Positions 1 through 6,723 of a stretch of 15,051 nucleotides of DNA are shown here, piece after piece. Both the position numbers and the translations under genes were made by a program. The number at the start of each line of letters is the position of its first letter. Within the stretch, counting starts at the first letter, position 1. The DNA comes from JAFARE01 sp035566535 (lineage in GTDB: Bacteria > Chloroflexota > Dormibacteria > Aeolococcales > Aeolococcaceae). The stretch is taken from assembly GCA_035566535.1 (NCBI GenBank), contig DATMRA010000115.1:1-15051 (forward strand), written 5' to 3'. The notes under the pieces were generated by a model. That model was given only the letters and a program-made list of their open reading frames with translations, made no database searches and was not told where the DNA came from.

Positions 1-370
1 TGTGCCCCGTTTCGGTCTCGGCGATGGCCATGGTGGTGCTCTCGTCGACAGTCAACTGAGCGGCGGCCAGCCTGCGCGAGCCGCGCGGCCGGAGAAGGGT
101 GTTGATGCGCGTGGCATAGAGCCCGTTGCGGAGTCCGAGCACCAGGGCTGTGCCTACCGCGGACGCAATCGAGCCGCCGCTACCGATCACGCTGACGAGC
201 GCGAATTGCGAGGCGCCCGAGAAGAGCACCAGGGAGAGCAGGCAGGTTTGCAGGATGCTCAGGTGGGCCTCGACCGACACCGCTCCGAAGGAGAGGCCGA
301 AGGGCACGACGCTCACACCGACAGCGAGGGCGCGGCTGCGAATCCGGCGCTCTGCCGCGGGGTCACGCAT
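1..370 (-). CDS. azlC: AzlC family branched-chain amino-acid exporter subunit, partial (5' part only)
   Basis: The minus strand is open from an ATG at 370 to the left edge, giving 123 residues with no stop. The protein matches the AzlC/YgaZ family: a first membrane segment with VVPFGLSFGAVS, the FSGASQFA motif, a glycine-rich segment, the LGLRNGLYA motif and an LTVDESTTMA segment, in family order. AzlC is the large inner-membrane subunit that, with small AzlD, exports branched-chain amino acids. Roughly the first half of a usual 230-residue protein is present; the rest and any azlD lie outside the window. No strong ribosome-binding site precedes the ATG, and in-frame GTG codons lie a few residues upstream, so the exact start is uncertain. 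The gene diverges from the EamA transporter gene across about 98 bases. Confidence 0.85.
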   Translation of the reverse strand, partial: MRDPAAERRIRSRALAVGVSVVPFGLSFGAVSVEAHLSILQTCLLSLVLFSGASQFALVSVIGSGGSIASAVGTALVLGLRNGLYATRINTLLRPRGSRRLAAAQLTVDESTTMAIAETETGH

Positions 371-468
371 GTGCGATCTCACGGCGGCGCGGCGAACCAC
401 GTTTCTGGTGGAGTGGAGGCCATGGGCCAAGGCGGAGCTGTGAGCCGGTCAGCCGGCGTCGGAGAGAC

Positions 469-1371
469 ATGAGCCGCCGCGGCTGGGCGCTGTTCGCCGC
501 GATGGGCGTGATCTGGGGCATTCCGTACCTGCTTATCAAGGTGGCTGTGGGAGAGCTGAGCCCCACCTCGCTGGTGTTTCTGCGCACCGCGGTTGGCGCG
601 TTGATCCTCATTCCCCTGGCCGCCGGCCGTGGAGGGCTTGGGCCGCTGCGGCCGCACTGGCGGGCGGTCGTCATCTACACCGCCATCGAGATCGGGGTTC
701 CCTGGCTGCTGCTCTCCGACGCCGAGCGACACCTGTCCAGCTCATTGACGGGACTGCTGGTGGCAACCGTTCCGCTGATCGGTGCTCTGCTCGCCAGGGT
801 CACCGGTGCGGCTGACCGGCTCCAACTCCGCCAGATCGGCGGCCTCGCGGTCGGTTTTGCGGGGGTGGTGGCCCTGGTCGGCCTCGACGTCTCCCGCGGC
901 GACCTGGGAGCGGTCGGCGAGATGGCTGTCGTGACCATCTGCTACGCGGTGGGGCCGATGATCATCGCCCGGAAGCTGGGCGGCGTCCCGGCGGTCGGCG
1001 TGGTGGCAGCGTCGCTGGCCTTGAGCGCGATCGCGTACGCACCCGCCGGCCTGCTGCAGCTTCCGTCCACGGTGCCGTCGGCGCGGGTCATCGCTGCAGT
1101 CCTCGTCCTGGCGGTGGTCTGTACGGCGCTTGCATTCCTTCTGTTCTTCGCGCTGATTGCAGAGGTCGGGCCGGTGCGCGCCACGATCATCACGTACGTC
1201 AACCCGGCGGTGGCGCTGACTTTGGGCGTGCTGCTGCTGGGCGAGCCCTTCACCGTCGGCGCCGGCCTGGGGTTTGTCCTGATCCTGTTCGGCTCATTCC
1301 TGGCGACACGGCGTCCGGCTGCCGCCGGGAAGCGCCGAATACGGGACCCCGTCGTCGTCTCTCAGGGATAG
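469..1371 (+). CDS. EamA/DMT-superfamily transporter
   Basis: The 300-residue product is almost entirely hydrophobic helices and fits the ten-helix EamA (drug/metabolite transporter) fold with two repeated halves. The N-terminal half opens with AAMGVIWGIPYLLIKVA, and the C-terminal half carries YVNPAVALTLGVLLLGEPF followed by a last helix and a short basic tail, both hallmark EamA segments. Such proteins are usually inner-membrane exporters of amino acids or other metabolites; the substrate cannot be read from the sequence. The ATG at 469 is preceded closely by GGAGAG. The last 10 bases overlap the 3' end of the convergent glutamate dehydrogenase gene. The neighbouring AzlC and glutamate dehydrogenase genes make an amino-acid substrate plausible, but that is inference. 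Confidence 0.88.
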   Translation: MSRRGWALFAAMGVIWGIPYLLIKVAVGELSPTSLVFLRTAVGALILIPLAAGRGGLGPLRPHWRAVVIYTAIEIGVPWLLLSDAERHLSSSLTGLLVATVPLIGALLARVTGAADRLQLRQIGGLAVGFAGVVALVGLDVSRGDLGAVGEMAVVTICYAVGPMIIARKLGGVPAVGVVAASLALSAIAYAPAGLLQLPSTVPSARVIAAVLVLAVVCTALAFLLFFALIAEVGPVRATIITYVNPAVALTLGVLLLGEPFTVGAGLGFVLILFGSFLATRRPAAAGKRRIRDPVVVSQG

Positions 1372-2633
1372 ATACCGCGCGCGACCGTAGCCTCGGCGAC
1401 GCGGTCGATGGCCACAAAGTACGCTCCGTTGCGCAGCGAAACCCCGTGCTGGTTGGCCATGTCCCACGTGTCGTTGAAGGCGCGGGTCATGATCTTCTCG
1501 AGCTGGCTGTTGATCTGCGCTTCGTCCCAGAAGAACGACTGCAAATCCTGCACCCACTCGAAATAGGACACGGTGACGCCGCCCGCGTTGGCGACGACGT
1601 CCGGCACGACCGTCACCCCGCGGGCCAGCAGCACGCTGTCGGCGTCTGGCGTCACCGGGCCGTTCGCAGCTTCCAGAATCAAGGAGGCCTTGATGCGGGA
1701 GGCGTTCTCCGCAGTGATCTGATTTTCCAGCGCTGCGGGCACCAGCACGTCGACCGGCACCTCGAGCACCTCCGCGCCGGAGAGCTCCTGAGCGCCGGCG
1801 AACCCGACCACGCTCCCCGTGCGCTGCTTATGCGCGACCACAGCGGCGATATCCAGACCATCGGGCTTGTAGATGCCGCCAGTACTGTCTGAAACAGCGC
1901 AGATGGTGAAGCCCTGTTCGGCCATGAGCTGCGCTGCCACCGCGCCGGCGTTGCCGAACCCCTGCACGGAGACCGTCGAACCCTGAGGGCTGCGTCCGAG
2001 CCGGCGACAAGCCTCCAGGGCGACGAACATCACGCCGCGCCCGGTCGCCGTGCTTCGCCCCTGGCTTCCGCCAACAGAGATCGGCTTTCCTGTGACCACC
2101 GCGGGCACGGAGAAACCCGCCTCCATCGACACCGTGTCCATGATCCACGCCATGACCGCGGGCGTCGTGTTGACGTCAGGCGCCGGGATGTCCCGTTCGG
2201 GCCCGATCACGATGCTGATCTCGGTGGCATAGCGGCGTGTCAGACGCTCGAGCTCTCCGAGGCTCAGGTGCTTCGGGTCGACGATCACCCCTCCTTTGGC
2301 GCCACCGAAGGGAAGGCCCGCGATCGCGCATTTCCAGGTCATCCACATGGCTAGCGCCTTGACCTCGTCGAGCGTGACCCCGAGGTGGTAACGGATGCCG
2401 CCCTTGGCCGGCCCCCGGGCCACGTTGTGCTGCACGCGGAAGCCCTCGAACATGCGAACGGAGCCGTCGTCCATCTTCACCGGGAAGTTGACGATCAGCT
2501 GGCGCTTCACCTCGCGTAGCACGGCGCGCAGACCGGGATCGAGTCCCAAGAGGGCAGCAGCCTCGTCGAACTGACGCTGCGCGTTGCGCCATGGGTTCTC
2601 CACCGCGGACGCCACGGGAACGGTTGCCGTCAC
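1362..2633 (-). CDS. gdhA: Glu/Leu/Phe/Val family glutamate dehydrogenase
   Basis: The enzyme reversibly deaminates glutamate to 2-oxoglutarate and ammonia with NAD(P), in the cytoplasm. From the GTG at 2633 it is 423 residues, the usual size for the hexameric family. Three lysines at about K77 (GPAKGGIRYH), K101 and K113 (PFGGAKGG) and the aspartate D153 (IPAPD) have the same spacing as the substrate-binding and catalytic residues of clostridial glutamate dehydrogenase. The Rossmann motif GFGNAG lies at 225-230. An aspartate at about 249 follows the second strand, but I do not call NAD versus NADP. The open frame continues 95 codons further upstream, but that stretch is arginine-rich and non-homologous; GGAGG six bases before the GTG fixes the start. 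The 3' end overlaps the EamA gene by 10 bases. Confidence 0.95.
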   Translation of the reverse strand: MTATVPVASAVENPWRNAQRQFDEAAALLGLDPGLRAVLREVKRQLIVNFPVKMDDGSVRMFEGFRVQHNVARGPAKGGIRYHLGVTLDEVKALAMWMTWKCAIAGLPFGGAKGGVIVDPKHLSLGELERLTRRYATEISIVIGPERDIPAPDVNTTPAVMAWIMDTVSMEAGFSVPAVVTGKPISVGGSQGRSTATGRGVMFVALEACRRLGRSPQGSTVSVQGFGNAGAVAAQLMAEQGFTICAVSDSTGGIYKPDGLDIAAVVAHKQRTGSVVGFAGAQELSGAEVLEVPVDVLVPAALENQITAENASRIKASLILEAANGPVTPDADSVLLARGVTVVPDVVANAGGVTVSYFEWVQDLQSFFWDEAQINSQLEKIMTRAFNDTWDMANQHGVSLRNGAYFVAIDRVAEATVARGIYP

Positions 2634-2746
2634 TTCACACCTCCGACATGCCCGCCGGGCCTGGTGCGGCGGCGGGCTCCGCTCGGGAGCGTACGTCGCC
2701 GGCATGGCGGTTGAGGCGACAATCGGGCGCCGGCCGCGTCCGTCGA

Positions 2747-2761
2747 GCCTCCCGGGGAGGC
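2747..2761. repeat. 15-bp palindrome in the gdhA–rpmG divergent region
   Basis: Seven-base arms GCCTCCC and GGGAGGC flank a single central G. It lies between the divergent gdhA and rpmG genes and could be an operator or simply GC-rich chance symmetry. No T-tract follows on either strand, so it is not an obvious terminator. Confidence 0.3.
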
Positions 2762-2777
2762 GGCAACCAGCGCGGGT

Positions 2778-2804
2778 TTGGGCCCTGGAGGCCTGTGGTA
2801 GACT
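2778..2804 (+). promoter_or_regulatory. Predicted sigma-70-type promoter of the rpmG–secE–nusG–rplKA operon
   Basis: A good -10 hexamer, TAGACT, lies at 2799-2804 with a weak -35 candidate, TTGGGC, at 2778-2783 (15-base spacer). Transcription would begin near 2811, about 43 bases before rpmG and exactly where a perfect palindrome starts. The same TAGACT hexamer precedes the gene at 7207. Confidence 0.45.
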
Positions 2805-2811
2805 TCGCCTC

Positions 2812-2836
2812 GACCTAGCGCCGCTAGGTCTCTTTT
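2812..2836 (+). promoter_or_regulatory. Palindrome plus T-rich tract at the predicted transcript start of the ribosomal operon
   Basis: Nine-base arms GACCTAGCG and CGCTAGGTC are separated by one base at 2812-2830 and followed by TCTTTT. As RNA it would fold as a 7-bp stem with a 5-base loop and a U-rich tail. It lies just after the -10 element, so it could be an operator, a 5' stabilising hairpin or an early attenuator. No upstream plus-strand gene needs a terminator here. Confidence 0.45.
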
Positions 2837-2853
2837 GTGTTGAGGCATTACAC

Positions 2854-3021
2854 GTGGCCACGGCCAAGGGCGGCTCGTCCATCATCACTCTGCAGTGTCC
2901 TGACTGCAAGGAACGCAATTACACGACGGTCAAGAACAGGCGCAATGATCCAGACCGTCTGGAACTGCGCAAGTTCTGCAGGCGCTGCCGCCATCACACG
3001 CCGCATCGTGAGACCAAATAG
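2854..3021 (+). CDS. rpmG: 50S ribosomal protein L33 (zinc-ribbon type)
   Basis: The 55-residue basic protein from the GTG at 2854 has the bacterial L33 pattern: an N-terminal strand, CPDC at C15/C18, the NRRNDPDRLELRKFC stretch, and a second pair at C42/C45. These four cysteines are those of the zinc-binding C+ form of L33, a component of the large ribosomal subunit. The second half with HHTPHRETK is typical of the family end. A modest GAGG lies eight bases before the start. The open frame extends upstream to 2584 but through the promoter and palindrome, so the short form is the real one. It is the first gene of the operon and is followed four bases later by tRNA-Trp, a common bacterial arrangement. 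Confidence 0.93.
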   Translation: MATAKGGSSIITLQCPDCKERNYTTVKNRRNDPDRLELRKFCRRCRHHTPHRETK

Positions 3022-3025
3022 TCAT

Positions 3026-3101
3026 AGGGGCGTAGCTCAGCTGGTAGAGCATCGGTCTCCAAAACCGAGGGTCGCGCGTTCGAGTCGTGCCGCCCCTGCC
3101 A
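3026..3101 (+). tRNA. tRNA-Trp (anticodon CCA)
   Basis: A complete cloverleaf is visible. The acceptor arms AGGGGCG and CGCCCCT pair perfectly. The D arm is GCTC/GAGC. The anticodon stem TCGGT/ACCGA encloses the loop CTCCAAA with anticodon CCA at 3059-3061. The T arm is GCGCG/CGTGC around TTCGAGT. The discriminator is G, and the terminal CCA is encoded in the DNA (3099-3101). Its place between rpmG and secE is the classic position for tRNA-Trp. Confidence 0.97.
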
Positions 3102-3161
3102 GAACACCCATTGGACGCCGCGACAGCAGCATCGCGGAGAGACAAGGAGGCTGATCGCACA

Positions 3162-3539
3162 TTGGCGAAAGCGGTACGGACCGCACGGACCGCAACGGTC
3201 CCGAGCCGTCCGACACTGCAGCGGCCGCGGGCCAACCGACCCGGGCTGGTCGAGTACTTCCGCGGGGTCTGGGACGAGCTCAAGAAGGTCGTCTGGCCTG
3301 GCCGTGAGGAGTTGCTCCGCATGACCGGCATCGTGCTCGCGACGGTGATTCTCTTCGCCGTGCTCATCGGAGCCGCGGACTACCTGCTCAGCCTGGGCGT
3401 CAAGCAGCTGTACACGAGCTCCAGCTCGAGCAACACGACCACAACAACGCCGGTGACGCCCACGCAACAGCCGATCACCACGCCGGCAACTGCCGTTCCG
3501 TCCGCCGCCGCCAGCCCGCACGCGACCCCGGTGCCCTAG
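3162..3539 (+). CDS. secE: Preprotein translocase subunit SecE with long Thr/Ser/Pro C-terminal tail
   Basis: SecE is the small essential subunit that clamps SecY in the membrane translocon. From the TTG at 3162 the protein is 125 residues. The hallmark cytoplasmic amphipathic segment VWDELKKVVWP lies at residues 36-46, followed by one membrane helix at about 53-77. The family normally ends soon after this helix; here about 41 more residues follow, nearly all Thr, Ser, Pro and Ala, with no charge. With the usual N-in topology this tail would lie outside the membrane. The TTG start is chosen because AAGGAGG lies 11 bases upstream and the product then begins with the common (M)AKAV; longer in-frame starts would run into the tRNA. 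It is followed by nusG 18 bases later. Confidence 0.92.
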   Translation: MAKAVRTARTATVPSRPTLQRPRANRPGLVEYFRGVWDELKKVVWPGREELLRMTGIVLATVILFAVLIGAADYLLSLGVKQLYTSSSSSNTTTTTPVTPTQQPITTPATAVPSAAASPHATPVP

Positions 3540-3557
3540 TGTGAGAATGCAACGAAC

Positions 3558-4109
3558 ATGAGCAATGTCGCAGCCGCCAAAGACGCCCGCTGGTACGTCG
3601 TGCACGCGTACTCCGGGCACGAAGAGAAGGTGCGAGCCAACCTGCTCAAGCGCGTCGAATCCATGGACATGCACGACCAGATCTTCGACGTCCTGGTGCC
3701 GACCGAGGAAGTGATGGAGATCAAGGACGGCCAGCGGCGTAAGGTGAGTAAGCGCATCTTCCCCGGCTACATCCTGGTCAACATGATCATGTCGGACGAG
3801 TCGTGGTACGTGGTACGCAACACGCCCGGCGTGACCTCCTTTGTCGGCTCAGGCAACAAACCGGTGCCGCTGCAGGAACACGAGATCCGCGGCATCCAGA
3901 AGCAGGTCAAGTCGGAAGCGCAGCCAAAGGTATCGGTCGAGTACGAGGTGGGGGAGAACGTGCGCGTTATCGATGGGCCGTTCACGGACTTCCACGGCAA
4001 GGTCACGGATATCAATGTGGAGAAGGGCAAGCTGAAGGTTCTGGTGAACATGTTCGGCCGCGAGACCCCGGTCGAGCTCGACCTGCTCCAGGTCGAGCGG
4101 TTGCGCTGA
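3558..4109 (+). CDS. nusG: Transcription termination/antitermination protein NusG
   Basis: NusG binds RNA polymerase to modulate elongation, Rho-dependent termination and coupling to ribosomes. The 183-residue product has the NGN domain first, with WYVVHAYSGHEEKV at 12-25, the RIFPGYILV core near 66-74 and the TPGVTSFVG segment near 91. The C-terminal KOW domain runs from about 132 to the end (VRVIDGPFTDFHGKV to LLQVERL). Length and domain order are normal. The secE stop codon is in the same frame 18 bases upstream, so the ATG at 3558 is the only reasonable start even though its ribosome-binding site is weak. The secE–nusG–rplK–rplA order is conserved across bacteria. Confidence 0.97.
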   Translation: MSNVAAAKDARWYVVHAYSGHEEKVRANLLKRVESMDMHDQIFDVLVPTEEVMEIKDGQRRKVSKRIFPGYILVNMIMSDESWYVVRNTPGVTSFVGSGNKPVPLQEHEIRGIQKQVKSEAQPKVSVEYEVGENVRVIDGPFTDFHGKVTDINVEKGKLKVLVNMFGRETPVELDLLQVERLR

Positions 4110-4119
4110 GGAAAGATCG

Positions 4120-4545
4120 ATGGGAAAGAAGAAAGTCAAGACAGTCATCCGCCTGCAGATCCCCGCAGGAAAGGCAACGCCCGCGCCCCCGGTTGGCACC
4201 GCTTTGGGACCCCACGGTATCAACATCATGGAGTTCACCAAGGCGTACAACGAGCGCACCGCGGCGCAGGCAGGGAGCATCATCCCGGCTGAGATCACGG
4301 TGTACGAGGACCGGACATTCACGTTTGTCACCAAGACGCCGCCGGCCGGTGACCTGCTCAAGAAGGCCGCGGGAATCGAGAAGGGGTCCGCGGTTCCCAA
4401 CCGCGACAAGGTCGGATCGGTGACGAAGCAGCAGGTGCGCGAGATCGCCGAGACGAAGATGGAAGATCTCAACGCCAACGATATCGATCATGCGGTTCGC
4501 ATCATCGAGGGGACTGCCCGGTCGATGGGAGTGGACGTCAACTAA
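4120..4545 (+). CDS. rplK: 50S ribosomal protein L11
   Basis: L11 forms the GTPase-associated centre of the large ribosomal subunit with 23S rRNA and supports factor binding and the stringent response. The 141-residue protein is full length. The N-terminal domain carries KTVIRLQIPAGKATPAPPVG and LGPHGINIMEFTKAYN, and the C-terminal rRNA-binding domain includes TPPAGDLLKKAAG and the end GTARSMGVDV. GAGGAAAG precedes the ATG at a normal distance. It lies 10 bases after nusG and is co-transcribed with it. Confidence 0.97.
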   Translation: MGKKKVKTVIRLQIPAGKATPAPPVGTALGPHGINIMEFTKAYNERTAAQAGSIIPAEITVYEDRTFTFVTKTPPAGDLLKKAAGIEKGSAVPNRDKVGSVTKQQVREIAETKMEDLNANDIDHAVRIIEGTARSMGVDVN

Positions 4546-4554
4546 AGGAAGTTC

Positions 4555-4587
4555 GTGGGAGGGCGCCGAAGCGTCCGCCAGCACCAC
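4555..4587 (+). promoter_or_regulatory. Possible L1 translational-control hairpin between rplK and rplA
   Basis: The outer stem GTGG/CCAC (4555-4558 with 4584-4587) encloses an asymmetric internal loop and the inner stem GGGCG/CGTCC (4561-4565 with 4572-4576, one G·U pair) around a 6-base loop. It ends directly before the AGGAG of rplA. L1 is known in other bacteria to repress its operon by binding an mRNA mimic of its rRNA site; that this hairpin is such a site is only an inference. Confidence 0.25.
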
Positions 4588-4598
4588 AGGAGAGGCAC

Positions 4599-5309
4599 AT
4601 GCCGAAACCACACGGAAAAAAGTACCGCGAAGCCGCGGCGGCGATCGAGGACGGGAAGATGTACGCGCCCGTGGAGGCGATGAATCTGGTTCGCCAGACG
4701 GCGACGACAAAATTCGACGCCTCCATCGAAGCGCACGTGCGCCTGGGCGTCGACCCGCGCCACGCGGACCAGATGGTGCGCAGCAGCGTGGTGCTGCCGC
4801 ACGGAACGGGAAAGACGCGGCGCATCGCCGCGTTCGCCATCGGGGAGAAGGCGCGCGAAGCGCTCGACGCCGGCGCCGACTTGGTTGGCGGCGAGGACCT
4901 GGTGAAGAAGGTGCAGGAGGGGACCATCGACTTCGACGTTGCGCTGGCCACGCCTGACCTGATGGGAATGGTCGGCCGCCTCGGCAAGATCCTCGGGCCG
5001 CGCGGTCTGATGCCGAATCCCAAGGCGGGTACTGTCACCTTCGACATCGGCAAGGCCGTGCGCGACGTGCAGGGAGGCCGCGTCGAGTTTCGCGTCGACC
5101 GCTTCGGGATCATCCACGCCGCCATTGGCAAGGCCTCTTTCGACGACGACAAGCTGCGCGACAATTTCGCCGCGCTCATGGACGCGATCGTCCGGGCCAA
5201 ACCTCAAGCGGCGAAGGGCACATACGTGAGAACAGTGACGGTCGCCGCCACCATGGGTCCCGGGATACACGTGGACCCCGCCCAGGCCGCGCGTTTGACC
5301 GTGAGTTGA
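4599..5309 (+). CDS. rplA: 50S ribosomal protein L1
   Basis: L1 forms the mobile stalk that helps release deacylated tRNA from the E site and is a translational repressor of its own operon in many bacteria. The 236-residue protein is of normal size. It begins MPKPHGKKYREAA, carries FDASIEAHVRLGVDPRHADQ near residues 39-58, and has the signature GKILGPRGLMPNPKAGTV at 129-146; the end APQAARLTVS-like region matches the family's closing strand. AGGAG lies a few bases before the ATG. The stop codon overlaps the TTG start of the receiver-CpaE gene by four bases. In most bacteria rplJ and rplL come next; they are not in this window. Confidence 0.97.
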   Translation: MPKPHGKKYREAAAAIEDGKMYAPVEAMNLVRQTATTKFDASIEAHVRLGVDPRHADQMVRSSVVLPHGTGKTRRIAAFAIGEKAREALDAGADLVGGEDLVKKVQEGTIDFDVALATPDLMGMVGRLGKILGPRGLMPNPKAGTVTFDIGKAVRDVQGGRVEFRVDRFGIIHAAIGKASFDDDKLRDNFAALMDAIVRAKPQAAKGTYVRTVTVAATMGPGIHVDPAQAARLTVS

Positions 5310-6532
5310 GTGACGTGATCCGGCTCCTGATCGTCGACGACATCGCGAGCACTCGCGAGAACCTCCAGAAGCTGCTCAGCTTCGAAGAGGACGTCGAGGT
5401 GATCGGGACCGCGGGCGACGGCAAACAGGGTCTCGAGGAAGCGCACCGGCTCCATCCGGACATCGTCCTCACGGACGTGAACATGCCGATCATGGACGGC
5501 ATTCAGTTCACCGAACGCCTGGCAGCCGAGCTGCCCGCGTCGCCCGTGATCATCATGTCCGTGCAGGGCGAGCGCGACTACCTGCGGCGCGCGATGCAGG
5601 CGGGGGCGCGCGAATACCTGATCAAACCGTTCAGCCACGACGAGCTGGTCGCAGCCATCCGCCGCGTGCACCAGCTGGAACAGAAGAAGGGGGCGCTGTC
5701 GCCCAAGTCGAGCGAAAACGAGGCCACGCCGCGCCCTGCCGCCGCGGGCCACGTCATCGCACTGTTCTCGGGCAAGGGGGGCGTGGGCAAAACGCTGCTC
5801 GCAACAAACCTTGCGGTGGCAGTCGCGCAGGAGACGAAGTCGCGGGTCGCGCTGGTGGACCTCGACCTGCAGTTCGGCGATGTCGGGGTGATGCTCAACC
5901 TCAACCACAGCCGCAGCATCACGGACATCGTGGAGGCAGGTGAGGGCCTCGAGACCGAGATGTTCAACGACGTTCTCGGCACGGGGCCGGCCGGGATCAG
6001 GGTGATGCTGGCGCCGATCAGCCCCGAGCTCGCCGACCTCATCACCGCGGACCACATTCGCGTCGTGATGGCCGAGCTGCGCAAGTCATATGACTACGTC
6101 GTGGTGGACACCTCGTGTCATCTCTCTGAGTTCAACCTCGAGGTCATCGAGATGGCGCAGCGGATCCTGGTCATGACCACGCTCACGATCCCCGCCATCA
6201 AAGACGCCAAGCTCGCGCTGAAGGTGCTGGAGTCGCTCAACATCGACTCCGGCTCGATCCTGCTTATCGTCAACCAGTCCGACGGACACTCCGACTTCAA
6301 CCGCGAGTCGATCGAGCAGAACCTGCGCCACCCGGTGTCCGCGCAGCTGCCATACGACGTCAAAATCGTGAGCGAGTCAGTGACGCGCGGCACCCCGTTC
6401 GTCGCCCTCAACCCGGACACGGCCATCAGCCGCGCTGTGCGTGATCTCGTAGATCTCGTCGCCCCGCAGGAAGCGGCCGTAAGCGGCGCAGCTGCTGATA
6501 AAAAGAAGCGCAAGGGCCTCTTTTCGCGTTAG
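5306..6532 (+). CDS. cpaE: Receiver domain–CpaE/TadZ-type ATPase fusion, Tad pilus localisation/assembly protein
   Basis: The 408-residue protein has two domains. Residues 5-125 are a complete response-regulator receiver with acidic residues D11/D12, phospho-acceptor D57 in DIVLTDVNMPIMDG, S85 and K107 in LIKPF. A linker of about 20 residues leads to a MinD/ParA-like ATPase with deviant Walker A (GKGGVGKT, 156-163) and VDLDLQFGD at 184-192. CpaE/TadZ proteins place the Tad pilus machine in the cell; those of Caulobacter and Aggregatibacter have a receiver-like domain that is often degenerate, whereas here all phosphorylation residues are kept. The tail is basic (KKKRKGLFSR). The TTG at 5306 overlaps the rplA stop by four bases; a GTG at 5315 is an alternative start. 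Gene choice by family resemblance; the rplA linkage is unusual. Confidence 0.87.
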   Translation: MSDVIRLLIVDDIASTRENLQKLLSFEEDVEVIGTAGDGKQGLEEAHRLHPDIVLTDVNMPIMDGIQFTERLAAELPASPVIIMSVQGERDYLRRAMQAGAREYLIKPFSHDELVAAIRRVHQLEQKKGALSPKSSENEATPRPAAAGHVIALFSGKGGVGKTLLATNLAVAVAQETKSRVALVDLDLQFGDVGVMLNLNHSRSITDIVEAGEGLETEMFNDVLGTGPAGIRVMLAPISPELADLITADHIRVVMAELRKSYDYVVVDTSCHLSEFNLEVIEMAQRILVMTTLTIPAIKDAKLALKVLESLNIDSGSILLIVNQSDGHSDFNRESIEQNLRHPVSAQLPYDVKIVSESVTRGTPFVALNPDTAISRAVRDLVDLVAPQEAAVSGAAADKKKRKGLFSR

Positions 6533-6700
6533 CCCAGACGTGCGGTCGTCTGGGAGGAGTACGGCGCGGATCGCGCCGGGACGTCTCGCAGGCGAGCCGG
6601 AACGGCTTGGAGCGGAGGGCGAGCCGAGAGCGAGCGGACGGACCCCAGCGGGGTTCGGACCGCGACCCGGCGTGGTCTGCGCCGTAATCCTCCAAGACCA
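6533..6700 (+). ncRNA. Candidate structured RNA or large inverted-repeat element in the cpaE 3' region
   Basis: The segment has no convincing gene. Bases 6548-6570 pair with 6676-6698: 20 Watson-Crick pairs, one G·U and two G·A mismatches. The helix continues inward through 6571-6584 with 6662-6675, broken by a single A·A. The enclosed 77 bases hold smaller hairpins, such as AGCCG/CGGCT around GAA (6595-6607) and ACCCC/GGGGT around AGC (6642-6654), and repeated GCGAGCCG words at 6592 and 6619. A separate 8-bp hairpin, CCCAGACG/CGTCTGGG (6533-6540 with 6547-6554), starts right after the cpaE stop and competes with the base of the long helix. It could be a 3'-UTR RNA, an independent small RNA or a dispersed repeat; I do not recognise a known family. 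Strand is a guess. Confidence 0.4.
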
Positions 6701-6723
6701 TAGCGGCGTCGTTGGGGCTTAAC

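Noticed and set aside
2..472. Plus-strand open frame of 156 residues at the left edge
   Set aside because: It is the complement shadow of the AzlC gene; its composition is Gly/Ala/His/Arg-rich with no family features, while the minus strand gives clear AzlC motifs.
2634..2918. N-terminal 95-codon extension of glutamate dehydrogenase
   Set aside because: Arginine/proline-rich and non-homologous; it would cover the divergent promoter and rpmG start, and a good Shine-Dalgarno precedes the GTG at 2633.
3087..3161. SecE start at the ATG at 3087
   Set aside because: This start lies inside the tRNA-Trp gene; the TTG at 3162 has a ribosome-binding site and gives a normal SecE N-terminus.
6548..6698. 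Insertion sequence or MITE with terminal inverted repeats
   Set aside because: No transposase frame and no flanking target-site duplication seen; kept only as an alternative for the structured element.
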